DNA of 64,000 bases from Hymenobacter guriensis (GTDB taxonomy: Bacteria; Bacteroidota; Bacteroidia; Cytophagales; Hymenobacteraceae). The stretch spans positions 248,001 through 312,000 of the forward strand of contig NZ_JADWYK010000004.1 of NCBI RefSeq assembly GCF_015773195.1, read 5' to 3'. The notes beneath the pieces were generated by a model. That model saw only the letters and a program-made list of their open reading frames with translations. It searched no databases and was not told the origin of the DNA. The translations under genes and the position numbers were made by a program. The first letter of the stretch is position 1, and the number at the start of each line of letters is the position of its first letter. Positions 50,664-59,187 of the stretch are shown here, piece by piece.

Positions 50664-52289
50664 TTAAGGTCTTTTGGCCAGAAACACTCGGGTTATGGCC
50701 GGCACGTCCAACACTAGGCATACCTGACCACTGCCCAGCAGCGTAACGCCGCCAAACAGATCAATGGTATCCAGGGGTTGAGACATGGGTTTGATGACAA
50801 TGTTCTGCTGTCGTACAAACCGGTCGACGATGAGGCCCAGCCGCCGGTTGTTGTAGTTGGCAATGATGATATCCTGCCGCCCGTGCAGCTCGCTGCGGTC
50901 GGCGGGAGGCAATGGTTCGTCGCCGGAGTGCAGCAGCTGCCGCAAACTCACCACCGGCACGTTTTCGCCCTGTACTTCGGCCAGGAGCATCCCGCCGACC
51001 ACGTGCAGCTGCTGCGGCCACAATGACACCACCGAGTCGATGTGCATAAGCAGCAGGGCGTAGCTGCGGCCTTCCAGCTCAAAGAGCAAGGCGCCTTTGA
51101 CGGCAATGGAGGTGGGCAATACCAGCGTGAAGGTAGTGCCCTTGCCCAGCTCTGAATCAACGCGCAACTGCCCGCCGAGGGAGTCGATGGCCAGCTTCAC
51201 TACATCCAGGCCCACGCCCCGGCCCGAAATATCGGTTACTTCCTTGGCCATGGAAAAGCCGGGCTCAAACAGGAAAGCCCGCACGTCGCTGGGGCTGAGC
51301 GAGGCCGCAGCCCCGGCACTTACCAGCCCGCGCTCCACGGCTTTGCGCCGTACGCTTTCCACATCGATGCCCTGGCCATCATCGCGCACCTGAATCAGCA
51401 CGTCGTCACGCTCCGTGGAAGCCAGGATGGCCAGCTCCCCGACCGGCGGCTTGCCAACCTTTTCGCGTTCGGCAGGCTGTTCGATGCCGTGCCCGATGGC
51501 GTTGCGCACCAGGTGCAGCAGCGCATCGGTAATGATCTGGAGGATGTTGCGGTCAATCTGAATATCCTGTCCGCTGATGGTGAGGTTGACTTCCTTTTGC
51601 TCGGCCGTCGCCACGTCGCGCACCACCCGCGGAAACTTGTTGAACAGGGACCCAACGTTTACCAGCCGGGCATCCATCACGCTGTACTGCAACTCGTCGG
51701 CAATGCGGTACAGGTGCGAGGCCACTGCCTGCAGGGCCGGGTTGCCGATTTCCTGGCCCAGGGTAAACACCCGGTCGCGATCGATAATCAGCTCCCCAAC
51801 CAAGTTCAGCAGATGGTCTAGCTTCTTGATTTGGATATAGACCAGGTCCGACAGCTCCAGCTTGCGCGAGTCTTCGGCGGCCAGCTCACCGTCCAGAATG
51901 GGCTCTTCACCTTTCACCAGTCGGTCGAGGTTGGCCAGCAGCATGCTTGCCTCCGGCAGCGGCGCATCTTCGCCAATGGCCCGGATGATAACGCCAATGG
52001 TATCGATGCCGCCAAAGATGACGGGAATAACCGAGCCCGTAAACGCCTTTTCCTTGCTGCGAATCAGGCCGAAGATGGTCTCCATACCGTGGGCAATTTC
52101 GCCCAGCTCGTTGAAGCCCATGGCCCGCGCATTCGCCTTCAGGTTATGCATCAGCCGGAACAGCTCATTGAGCGCGGCGTCGGCCTGCGGGTTTTTCTCC
52201 AGCTCGCTGATATGGCGGCCCATGGCGTCGTAGTACTCCAACGCTTCCGCCATGAACATTTCGCGGTATTCCTGGTCCCGTGATTTCAT
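50664..52289 (-). CDS. CheA-type histidine kinase lacking a P2 domain
   Basis: A 541-residue kinase. The Hpt domain (about 1-110) has the phospho-acceptor His48 in MHNLKANARAMGF. A linker without a P2 (CheY-binding) domain is followed by the dimerisation helices (about 148-205), the HATPase (about 210-395; RNAIGHGIE, DDGQGID, GRGVGLDVV) and a CheW-like P5 (about 400-541). The N-box has Gly where most CheA enzymes have Asp (RNxxDHG). The gene overlaps cheB by four bases and precedes CheC. It likely phosphorylates the co-encoded CheY. Confidence 0.92.
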   Translation of the reverse strand: MKSRDQEYREMFMAEALEYYDAMGRHISELEKNPQADAALNELFRLMHNLKANARAMGFNELGEIAHGMETIFGLIRSKEKAFTGSVIPVIFGGIDTIGVIIRAIGEDAPLPEASMLLANLDRLVKGEEPILDGELAAEDSRKLELSDLVYIQIKKLDHLLNLVGELIIDRDRVFTLGQEIGNPALQAVASHLYRIADELQYSVMDARLVNVGSLFNKFPRVVRDVATAEQKEVNLTISGQDIQIDRNILQIITDALLHLVRNAIGHGIEQPAEREKVGKPPVGELAILASTERDDVLIQVRDDGQGIDVESVRRKAVERGLVSAGAAASLSPSDVRAFLFEPGFSMAKEVTDISGRGVGLDVVKLAIDSLGGQLRVDSELGKGTTFTLVLPTSIAVKGALLFELEGRSYALLLMHIDSVVSLWPQQLHVVGGMLLAEVQGENVPVVSLRQLLHSGDEPLPPADRSELHGRQDIIIANYNNRRLGLIVDRFVRQQNIVIKPMSQPLDTIDLFGGVTLLGSGQVCLVLDVPAITRVFLAKRP

Positions 52290-53398
52290 CCGAGCGAGAG
52301 TTGGGAAACAGAACGGGCCTGCGCATGGACAGGCGACGCCGCGGAACCATACCGGTTGATAAACTCGGCAATACTATGCAAAGGCAACACCTGCGAAGCC
52401 AGCCCGGCCTGGATAACCGATTTAGGCATCCCGAATACCGTAGCCGACTGCTCGTTCTGGGCAATGATGGCGCCCCCCTGCGCCCGCACCAGTTGCGCGC
52501 CGGCTGTACCGTCACTTCCCAACCCACTCAGGATAACGCCGGTGACTTTACGCCCCATCGTACGGGCCAGGGAAGCCAGCAGCAGATCGATGGAAGGCAC
52601 ATCGAAGCCCGGCATTTCCGTGGAGAATTCGGTTTGCCAGCCCAGCCAGGGTCCGTTGCTGATCGGGCGCACCACCATATTCTGCCCCCCGGGAATGACC
52701 ATGATCTTGCCGGGCTCCAGCCGCGACTCATGGCTGGCAGCCTGCACCGGCAGCGGGGATATGCGGCGTAAACGTTCCACGAACGAGTCCGTAAAATGAG
52801 CCGGCAGATGTACGGCTACCAGCACGGCCTGCTTCAGCGTAGATGACAATTGCTGTACAATTTGCTCCACGGCTTTGGTGCCGCCGGTAGAGCCGCCCAG
52901 CACAATAACCCCCTGAGGTGGGGCCAGCAAAGTAGCCGGGCGGGGAGCCGGGGCCGAAACCGAGGGTAATACTGCCCGAATTTTGCGCCAGAAATCAGCG
53001 CGCTGCTGGGCGGCGCCAGTATGCTCGCGGGGCAGCAGCGGCAGTATATAGTCGTATACCCCGAAGCGGGCCACCTCACGGAGCATGCCCGGCAGCGGTA
53101 GACCATTGGCATACAGCAGCACGGGCACAGGACGCACCTGATTAAGTTGGCTCAGGACGGGTAATGCACTTTCACCGGCAATAACCAGGCTGGGCCGCAG
53201 CCGCTGGCATTGCCGCACCAGATCCTCCGCAGTACCGCCTGAGCCTACCACCCGCATATCGGGCGCAACCGCCAGCCACCGGGTCAGCTCCAGGCGCGAA
53301 AGCCCTGGTAGCTCACCAAGCAAGACGGTATTAGGTGCTGGAGATAAGCGGATCACGGAAAATGGAAAGCGTGGCGAAAGGGTATAAATCGAGCCCAT
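52286..53398 (-). CDS. CheB-type protein-glutamate methylesterase with degenerate receiver
   Basis: A 370-residue protein. The C-terminal half (about 165-350) is a complete CheB esterase: Ser in LGGSTGGTKA, His in VAVHLPAHFTDSF and Asp in LSGLGSDGTAGA. The N-terminal half (about 22-125) folds like a receiver by pattern, but the phosphorylation site strand reads PSLVIAGES, without Asp, and the acidic pair at the first strand is reduced to LLGELPG. It is therefore unlikely to be activated by phosphorylation. No CheR methyltransferase gene is in the window. Confidence 0.9.
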   Translation of the reverse strand: MGSIYTLSPRFPFSVIRLSPAPNTVLLGELPGLSRLELTRWLAVAPDMRVVGSGGTAEDLVRQCQRLRPSLVIAGESALPVLSQLNQVRPVPVLLYANGLPLPGMLREVARFGVYDYILPLLPREHTGAAQQRADFWRKIRAVLPSVSAPAPRPATLLAPPQGVIVLGGSTGGTKAVEQIVQQLSSTLKQAVLVAVHLPAHFTDSFVERLRRISPLPVQAASHESRLEPGKIMVIPGGQNMVVRPISNGPWLGWQTEFSTEMPGFDVPSIDLLLASLARTMGRKVTGVILSGLGSDGTAGAQLVRAQGGAIIAQNEQSATVFGMPKSVIQAGLASQVLPLHSIAEFINRYGSAASPVHAQARSVSQLSLG

Positions 53399-53432
53399 AT
53401 GTTGACAACCAAAGCGGCTGCCAACCTAGCCC

Positions 53433-53843
53433 TTATTGAGCTTCGTCGGTATCGGAAGCTGCGTCGGCGGAGGAGCTGCCCTGCTGCAGGGCGGTGCTCA
53501 CGATTTCCAGCACTTTCTCTTCCGAGAACGGCTTCACGATATACGCCACGGCGCCGCTTTCCAGTGCTTCGTTTACAATCACTTCCTGTCCAACGGCGCT
53601 GCACATTACGATGCGCACCTCCGGCTGCTCCTGCCGAATACCTTTCAGCACATCCAGGCCCGTGTTATCAGGTAGAATTACGTCGAGGGTAATAAGATCG
53701 GGCCGGGTGGCGGTGGCCATTTCCAGGGCCTGCTGGCCATTGGCTGCTTCGCCCACCACCTCGTAACCGGCGTCGGTGAGCATATTCTTCAGCATCGTGC
53801 GCATGTAGAACGAGTCGTCTACGATGAGAATGCGGTTTTTCAT
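53433..53843 (-). CDS. CheY-type response regulator
   Basis: A 136-residue single-domain receiver. The acidic pair is in ILIVDDSFYMR, the phospho-acceptor in LITLDVILPDNTG, the Thr/Ser switch in IVMCSAVG and Lys in YIVKPFSE. A 17-residue acidic, Ser/Ala-rich tail follows the domain. With no flagellar gene visible, its target could be a gliding or twitching apparatus or a non-motility output. It is the third gene of the operon. Confidence 0.92.
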   Translation of the reverse strand: MKNRILIVDDSFYMRTMLKNMLTDAGYEVVGEAANGQQALEMATATRPDLITLDVILPDNTGLDVLKGIRQEQPEVRIVMCSAVGQEVIVNEALESGAVAYIVKPFSEEKVLEIVSTALQQGSSSADAASDTDEAQ

Positions 53844-53883
53844 AAGTAAGGGAAACGGAGTGTAACGAGGAAAATGGTTGGGA

Positions 53884-54420
53884 CTACGTACGGGAGCGTG
53901 TCCCGGAAGATTCTCCGCGTGTGTTCAGCTGCATGATTTCGGCGGGCGTCAGCAACTTCATCATGTCCAGCACAATGATGATGCGACCTTCCAGCCGGGC
54001 AATACCTTCAATGTATTTTTCCTGAATCCCGTTGTCTTGGATGAATTCGGGCGCTTTTTCGATGGCGGACACAGGCAAAGAAAGTGGTTGAGGAACCTCC
54101 CGCACCACAATGCCAATGGTGTAGTCCTTGGCTTCGATGGCCAGCGTATAGGACAGCCCGTCTGTAGTGGGCTGATGGCCTCGGCGCAAGCCAAACCGCT
54201 CCTCCAGATCAATGATGGCAATAATGTCGCCCCGCAGGTTGGCAATGCCCTTCACGAAAGCGGGCGTTTTGGGCATCTGCGCAATTTCCGGAGTGATGGT
54301 CACTTCCTTTACCTGCTCGATGCGCACACCATATTCCTCGCTGCCCAGCTTGAAAATAATCAGCTGAATAACGGCTTCCTGAATGACCTGTTTTTTACTG
54401 ACGCTGGCTTCTGTTTGCAT
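53884..54420 (-). CDS. CheW-type coupling protein
   Basis: A 178-residue scaffold linking the poly-HAMP receptor to CheA. CheW-domain phrases: LIIFKLGSEEYGVRIEQVKE, FVKGIANLRGDIIAIIDLEERF, and IEGIARLEGRIIIVLDMMKL. There is a short polar N-terminal extension and a Ser/Arg-rich tail. It is the second gene, 76 bp after the receptor gene. Confidence 0.94.
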   Translation of the reverse strand: MQTEASVSKKQVIQEAVIQLIIFKLGSEEYGVRIEQVKEVTITPEIAQMPKTPAFVKGIANLRGDIIAIIDLEERFGLRRGHQPTTDGLSYTLAIEAKDYTIGIVVREVPQPLSLPVSAIEKAPEFIQDNGIQEKYIEGIARLEGRIIIVLDMMKLLTPAEIMQLNTRGESSGTRSRT

Positions 54421-54496
54421 ACTACTGCGCTTGAAACGCTACCGGGTTGGGGCCTGCGGTGAGCACCACCGCGTGGCCCCTAGCCGACGTCCGAAA

Positions 54497-57400
54497 CTAT
54501 TTGCCTTTGTTTTTGGAAGATTTACGGGGCGTGGCCTCCGGTTTATTATTGGCGGCCGGAGCGTCAGCACCCTTTTTAGGGGCAGAGGCCCGCGCTGGTT
54601 TCGCGGCGGCCTTGGCAGCCGGCTTGGCTTGGGCTATTGAGGGTCCCTTAGCCGGTGCGGCCGAACGCGCTGCCGACGTAGCCGGGCGGGCAGCCTGGCG
54701 CGTTACCGGCCCCTGCTGCCGCCGCACGGGCTGCTTGACTTCGGGCTTCACCTGCTGAACCATACGCCGCAGACCGCGCCGAACGGGTTCAGGCTCGGGC
54801 TCGGGCTCCACGAATTCGATCAGCTGGAAGTTGGACAGGCCCGCCTGCAGGTCATCGGCAATGTCGGCCAGCTTTTGGCTGGAAGCCGTGAGCTCCTGCA
54901 TGCTCGAAGAAAGCTGCTTGGCCGTGCCGGCTACCTGTTGCGTGCCCGAAGCCGTCTGCTCAGCAATGGCTACCACTTCCTCCACGTACTTTACTACGTC
55001 GCCAATCGAGGTTTTCTGCACCTCGGTGGCCGTGAGGATGTCGCGGGAAGTGCGAAGTGTCTCGCCGCTGGAGGTGGCAATGTTCTTAAAGGCACTGGAG
55101 GCTTCAAACGTAGCGTTTTTGCCTTTGAGTACCCGGCCTTCCATGGTCGAAATAGCGGTAGCGGCGGAGGTCGTATCTTTCTTTACGTCTTCTACCAGCG
55201 TGGCAATTTCGTTGGCCGATTTGCGGGAGCCTTCGGCCAGCTTGCGGATTTCCTCGGCTACTACGGCGAAACCGCGGCCAGCTTCCCCGGCGCGGGCCGC
55301 TTCGATGGCGGCGTTCAGGGCCAGCAGGTTGGTTTGCGAGGCAATGTCGGTGATAACGCCCAGCGACTTGCTGATTTCCCCGGAACGGGTGCTCAGCACT
55401 TCAATGGTGCGGGCCGTCTGGGCGGCGGCGTTGGAAATTTCTTCCATGTTCTTCACCACCTCAGCTACCGTTTTCAGACCCAACTGCGAGGTTTGCTCAC
55501 CCAGGATAGCGGCTTTGATACCGACGTCGGCCTTGCCGGCCGTTTCCTTGGTAGCTGTCATGATTTCCTCGATCAGCTTGAAGGCCTGGTCGGTCTTGAG
55601 GGCCTGGTTCTGGGCGCCTTCAGCCATCTGCTGCATGGCCAGGGCCACGTCCACCGTGACGCGGCTCATTTCCTGGCCTTTGCCGGCCATTTCCTCCGAC
55701 GACGAGCCCACAATCAGGGACGAGTCGTTGATTTCGCCGAGCAGCTCGTTCAGGTTTTCCACGGCCAGGTTGAGGGCGTCGGACATGGCCATGATGTCGC
55801 CGGCAGTGGGTACTTCCACGCGCTGGGTCAGGTCGCCTTCCGAAATGGCGCGTACGACGCGGGCTACTTCCAGTACCGGCGAGGCAATGGATTCGAGCAG
55901 GGCGTTGAGCGTGTCCACGAGTTCTTTCCAGGAGCCCGACACCCCGCCTACCGTGGCGCGCTCGGTCAGCTTGCCTTCTACCCCAGCTACCTTGGCCACG
56001 CGGCTTACTTCCACGGCCAGGCGGTTCAGGTCGTCCACCATTCGGTTGATGGTTTCGGCCAGATCGGCTACTTCGCCTTTGGCTTCGAGGGTCAGCTTCT
56101 GGGTCAGGTCACCTTTGGATACGGCGGTTACTACCTTCACAATGCCCCGCACCTGCGTAGTAAGGTTGGAGGCCATGGTATTTACCCGGTCGGTCAGCTC
56201 TTTCCATACCCCGCTCACGCTGGGCACGTTGGCCTGACCACCGAGGCGGCCTTCGGTACCTACTTCAAGCGCCACGCGGGTTACCTCACCGGCAAAGATG
56301 TTGAGCGAGTCCACCATCCGGTTGATGTTGTCCTTCAGGTCGAGCAGCTCGCCTTTTACATCAACGGATACTTTCTGGCTCAGGTCTCCGCGGGCTACGG
56401 CAGTGGTTACGTTGGCAATGTCGCGCACCTGGCTGGTGAGCGAAGCGGCCATGAAGTTTACGTTGTCGGTGAGGTCTTTCCAGGTTCCTCGTACGTTGGG
56501 TACTACGGCCTGACCACCCAGCTTGCCTTCGGTGCCTACTTCGCGGGCCACGCGGGTTACTTCGTCGCCGAAGGTGTTGAGCGAGTCCACCATCTGGTTG
56601 AGGTTTTCCTTCAACTGGAAAAGCTCGCCCTTTACGTTTACCGTAATCTTCTGGCTTAGGTCACCGCGGGCTACGGCGGTAGCTACGTTGGCAATGTCGC
56701 GCACCTGAGAAGTCAGGTTGCTGGCCATCGTGTTTACGTTGTCGGTGAGGTCTTTCCAGGTACCCGAAACGTTCGGCACGTTGGCCTGGCCGCCCAGGAT
56801 ACCCTCGGTGCCTACTTCGCGGGCCACCCGGGTTACTTCGCCGGCGAAAATGTTCAGGGAGTCCACCATCTGGTTCAGAATGTTCTTCAGATCCAGCAGT
56901 TCCCCTTTCACATCGACCGTAATTTTCTGCGTCAGGTCACCTTTAGCTACGGCCGTGGCCACGTTGGCAATGTCGCGCACCTGAGAAGTCAGGTTGCTGG
57001 CCATCGTGTTTACGTTGTCGGTCAGTTCTTTCCAGGTACCGCCTACGCGGGGTACGTTGGCTTGGCCGCCCAGCTTCCCTTCCGTACCTACTTCGCGGGC
57101 CACGCGGGTTACTTCCCCGGCAAAGATGTTCAGGGAGTCCACCATCTGGTTCAAGATGTTCTTGAGCTCCAGGATTTCGCCCTTCACGTTCACCGTCATT
57201 TTCTGCGACAAGTCGCCGCGGGCTACGGCGGTAGCTACGTTGGCAATGTCCCGTACCTGGCTCGTCAAGTTCGAAGCCATGTAGTTTACATTGTCAGTCA
57301 GCTCCTTCCACACGCCGGCCACGTTCGGAACCGAGGCCTGGCCGCCCAACTTGCCTTCCGCGCCTACCTCGAGAGCCACGCGGGTTACTTCGCCAGCGAA

Positions 57401-58846
57401 CAGGTTCAGCGAGTCCACCATCTGGTTCAGGTTCTGCTTCAACTGCAGCAGCTCCCCTTTTACATCAACGGTGATTTTCTGGCTCAAGTCGCCGCGGGCT
57501 ACGGCCGTGGCTACGTTGGCAATGTCGCGCACCTGAGAAGTCAGGTTGGCGGCCATGGTGTTTACGTTGTCCGTCAGGTCTTTCCAGGTACCGGCTACGT
57601 TGGGCACTACGGCCTGACCGCCGAGGCGGCCTTCGGTGCCTACTTCCTGGGCCACGCGCGTTACCTCGCCGGCGAACAGGTTGAGCGAGTCCACCATCTG
57701 GTTCAGGTTCTGCTTCAACTGTAGCAGCTCCCCTTTTACGTCTACTGTAATCTTCTGGGTCAGGTCACCCTTGGCTACGGCCGTGGCCACGTTGGCAATG
57801 TCGCGCACCTGAGAAGTCAGGTTGCTGGCCATGTTGTTTACGTTGTCGGTAAGGTCTTTCCAAACCCCGCCCACGTTCGGCACCGATGCCTGGCCACCCA
57901 GCTTTCCTTCGGTACCTACTTCCTGGGCCACGCGGGTTACTTCGCCTGCGAACAGGTTCAGGGAGTCCACCATCTGGTTCAGGTTCTGCTTCAGCTGCAG
58001 CAGCTCCCCTTTTACATCTACCGTAATCTTCTGGGTCAGGTCACCCTTGGCTACGGCGGTAGCTACGTTGGCAATGTCGCGCACCTGAGAAGTCAGGTTG
58101 CTGGCCATGTTGTTTACGTTGTCGGTAAGGTCTTTCCAGATGCCGCCCACGTTCGGTACCGAGGCCTGGCCACCCAGCTTTCCTTCGGTACCTACTTCCT
58201 GGGCCACGCGGGTTACCTCGCCGGCGAAAACGTTGAGGTTGTCAATCGTTTTGTTGATGGTTTCGGCCATCACCTTGAAGTCGCCGGATACCGGAATCTG
58301 GAAGGATTCGTCGAGGTTGCCGCGGCTGATGTTCTTCAGTACTTTGCCTACCTCCAATACCGGCACGGCAATGCTGTCTACCAGGCCGTTGATATTGTTG
58401 ATCATGTCGCGCCAGAAACCGGCGGCATTTTCAGCCGATGCCCGGGCTTTCAGGTTGCCTTCCACCCCGGCCACCTTCGAAATGCGCGACACTTCACCGC
58501 CTACCCCGCCAATCATTTCCACCATGGAATTGTAGGCTTCGGCTATTTCGGCGAAGATGTCGTCGTTCTGCTTGGTGAGGCGCACCGATACGTCGCCTTT
58601 CTTAAAGGCATCGAGGGCGTAGAGCACGCGGTTAAGCTGCTCGTTGACGTAGTCCGGGGCCTGGTCGGCTATTTCGGCCCGCACCACTCCCCGCTTGCGC
58701 GTGCTGTCACTCGTAACGGCCGTGCCTTTCTTGGAAGGCGCCGCTTCGGACTGCCCGTTGCGCGGAGGCGTTACCGGCGCGTCGGTAGCGGCAGTAACAG
58801 AAGAATCGGCGGATTTAGCGGCGCGGGTGGGTTTGCCAGAAGCCAT
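54497..58846 (-). CDS. Soluble poly-HAMP methyl-accepting chemoreceptor
   Basis: A 1449-residue protein with no signal peptide or membrane helix. Order: a low-complexity N-terminus (1-60); a HAMP-type region (about 70-204); eight near-identical 92-residue HAMP repeats (205-940; core phrases [20 protein letters not shown] and [20 protein letters not shown]); a divergent ninth unit (941-1032); the MCP signalling domain (about 1033-1330; hairpin [20 protein letters not shown]); and an Ala/Lys/Pro/Arg tail of about 100 residues. It is a cytoplasmic receptor, comparable in idea to soluble FrzCD and to poly-HAMP Nik1-type kinases. The basic tail suggests nucleic-acid or nucleoid binding (inference). 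It is the first gene of the operon. Confidence 0.93.
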   Translation of the reverse strand: MASGKPTRAAKSADSSVTAATDAPVTPPRNGQSEAAPSKKGTAVTSDSTRKRGVVRAEIADQAPDYVNEQLNRVLYALDAFKKGDVSVRLTKQNDDIFAEIAEAYNSMVEMIGGVGGEVSRISKVAGVEGNLKARASAENAAGFWRDMINNINGLVDSIAVPVLEVGKVLKNISRGNLDESFQIPVSGDFKVMAETINKTIDNLNVFAGEVTRVAQEVGTEGKLGGQASVPNVGGIWKDLTDNVNNMASNLTSQVRDIANVATAVAKGDLTQKITVDVKGELLQLKQNLNQMVDSLNLFAGEVTRVAQEVGTEGKLGGQASVPNVGGVWKDLTDNVNNMASNLTSQVRDIANVATAVAKGDLTQKITVDVKGELLQLKQNLNQMVDSLNLFAGEVTRVAQEVGTEGRLGGQAVVPNVAGTWKDLTDNVNTMAANLTSQVRDIANVATAVARGDLSQKITVDVKGELLQLKQNLNQMVDSLNLFAGEVTRVALEVGAEGKLGGQASVPNVAGVWKELTDNVNYMASNLTSQVRDIANVATAVARGDLSQKMTVNVKGEILELKNILNQMVDSLNIFAGEVTRVAREVGTEGKLGGQANVPRVGGTWKELTDNVNTMASNLTSQVRDIANVATAVAKGDLTQKITVDVKGELLDLKNILNQMVDSLNIFAGEVTRVAREVGTEGILGGQANVPNVSGTWKDLTDNVNTMASNLTSQVRDIANVATAVARGDLSQKITVNVKGELFQLKENLNQMVDSLNTFGDEVTRVAREVGTEGKLGGQAVVPNVRGTWKDLTDNVNFMAASLTSQVRDIANVTTAVARGDLSQKVSVDVKGELLDLKDNINRMVDSLNIFAGEVTRVALEVGTEGRLGGQANVPSVSGVWKELTDRVNTMASNLTTQVRGIVKVVTAVSKGDLTQKLTLEAKGEVADLAETINRMVDDLNRLAVEVSRVAKVAGVEGKLTERATVGGVSGSWKELVDTLNALLESIASPVLEVARVVRAISEGDLTQRVEVPTAGDIMAMSDALNLAVENLNELLGEINDSSLIVGSSSEEMAGKGQEMSRVTVDVALAMQQMAEGAQNQALKTDQAFKLIEEIMTATKETAGKADVGIKAAILGEQTSQLGLKTVAEVVKNMEEISNAAAQTARTIEVLSTRSGEISKSLGVITDIASQTNLLALNAAIEAARAGEAGRGFAVVAEEIRKLAEGSRKSANEIATLVEDVKKDTTSAATAISTMEGRVLKGKNATFEASSAFKNIATSSGETLRTSRDILTATEVQKTSIGDVVKYVEEVVAIAEQTASGTQQVAGTAKQLSSSMQELTASSQKLADIADDLQAGLSNFQLIEFVEPEPEPEPVRRGLRRMVQQVKPEVKQPVRRQQGPVTRQAARPATSAARSAAPAKGPSIAQAKPAAKAAAKPARASAPKKGADAPAANNKPEATPRKSSKNKGK
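56027..58234. repeat. Eight tandem 276-bp repeats inside the chemoreceptor gene
   Basis: Each 276-bp unit encodes one 92-residue poly-HAMP module. The units are in frame and differ mainly at a few positions, so the array is prone to gene conversion or copy-number change. The plus-strand frames across it are shadows. Confidence 0.93.
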
Positions 58847-59187
58847 ATACTATGGAATTGCGAAGCCGGAAATAAAGGCGGTGCAGATGAAGACAAGCCG
58901 GAAATCAGCCCTTTTCGTCAGACCGACAAAGGTAACAAAACTGGTAAACCAGCCTAACTCACCGGCATTTTTCCTGGTTTGCCGCGCTATATAGCTCAAT
59001 CATCATCTGCTGAACTAGTTACTGGCCTATTGTGTAGTAGACTCCCGGCTTTATTTCAACTTTATCTGGATGAATAAAATACCGGGCCGGAATATTGCAG
59101 CATCTTTGCGGCAAAATTCAACTTCCCTGCGCTGCTTCCCGTTCTACTCAAGAAAATAACGGCAGCCCCCGCCCTGCTTCCTCCTAT
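58847..59187. other. Divergent promoter region of the chemosensory operon and topA
   Basis: 341 bp without a gene. A weak -7-like CATCTTTG lies at 59100-59107 before topA, one base off TAnnTTTG. No terminator, repeat or RNA is recognised. Confidence 0.5.

Noticed and set aside
56027..58535. Series of plus-strand frames of 61-145 codons over the chemoreceptor gene
   Set aside because: They repeat every 276 bp and mirror the poly-HAMP repeats on the minus strand; none has protein-family features.
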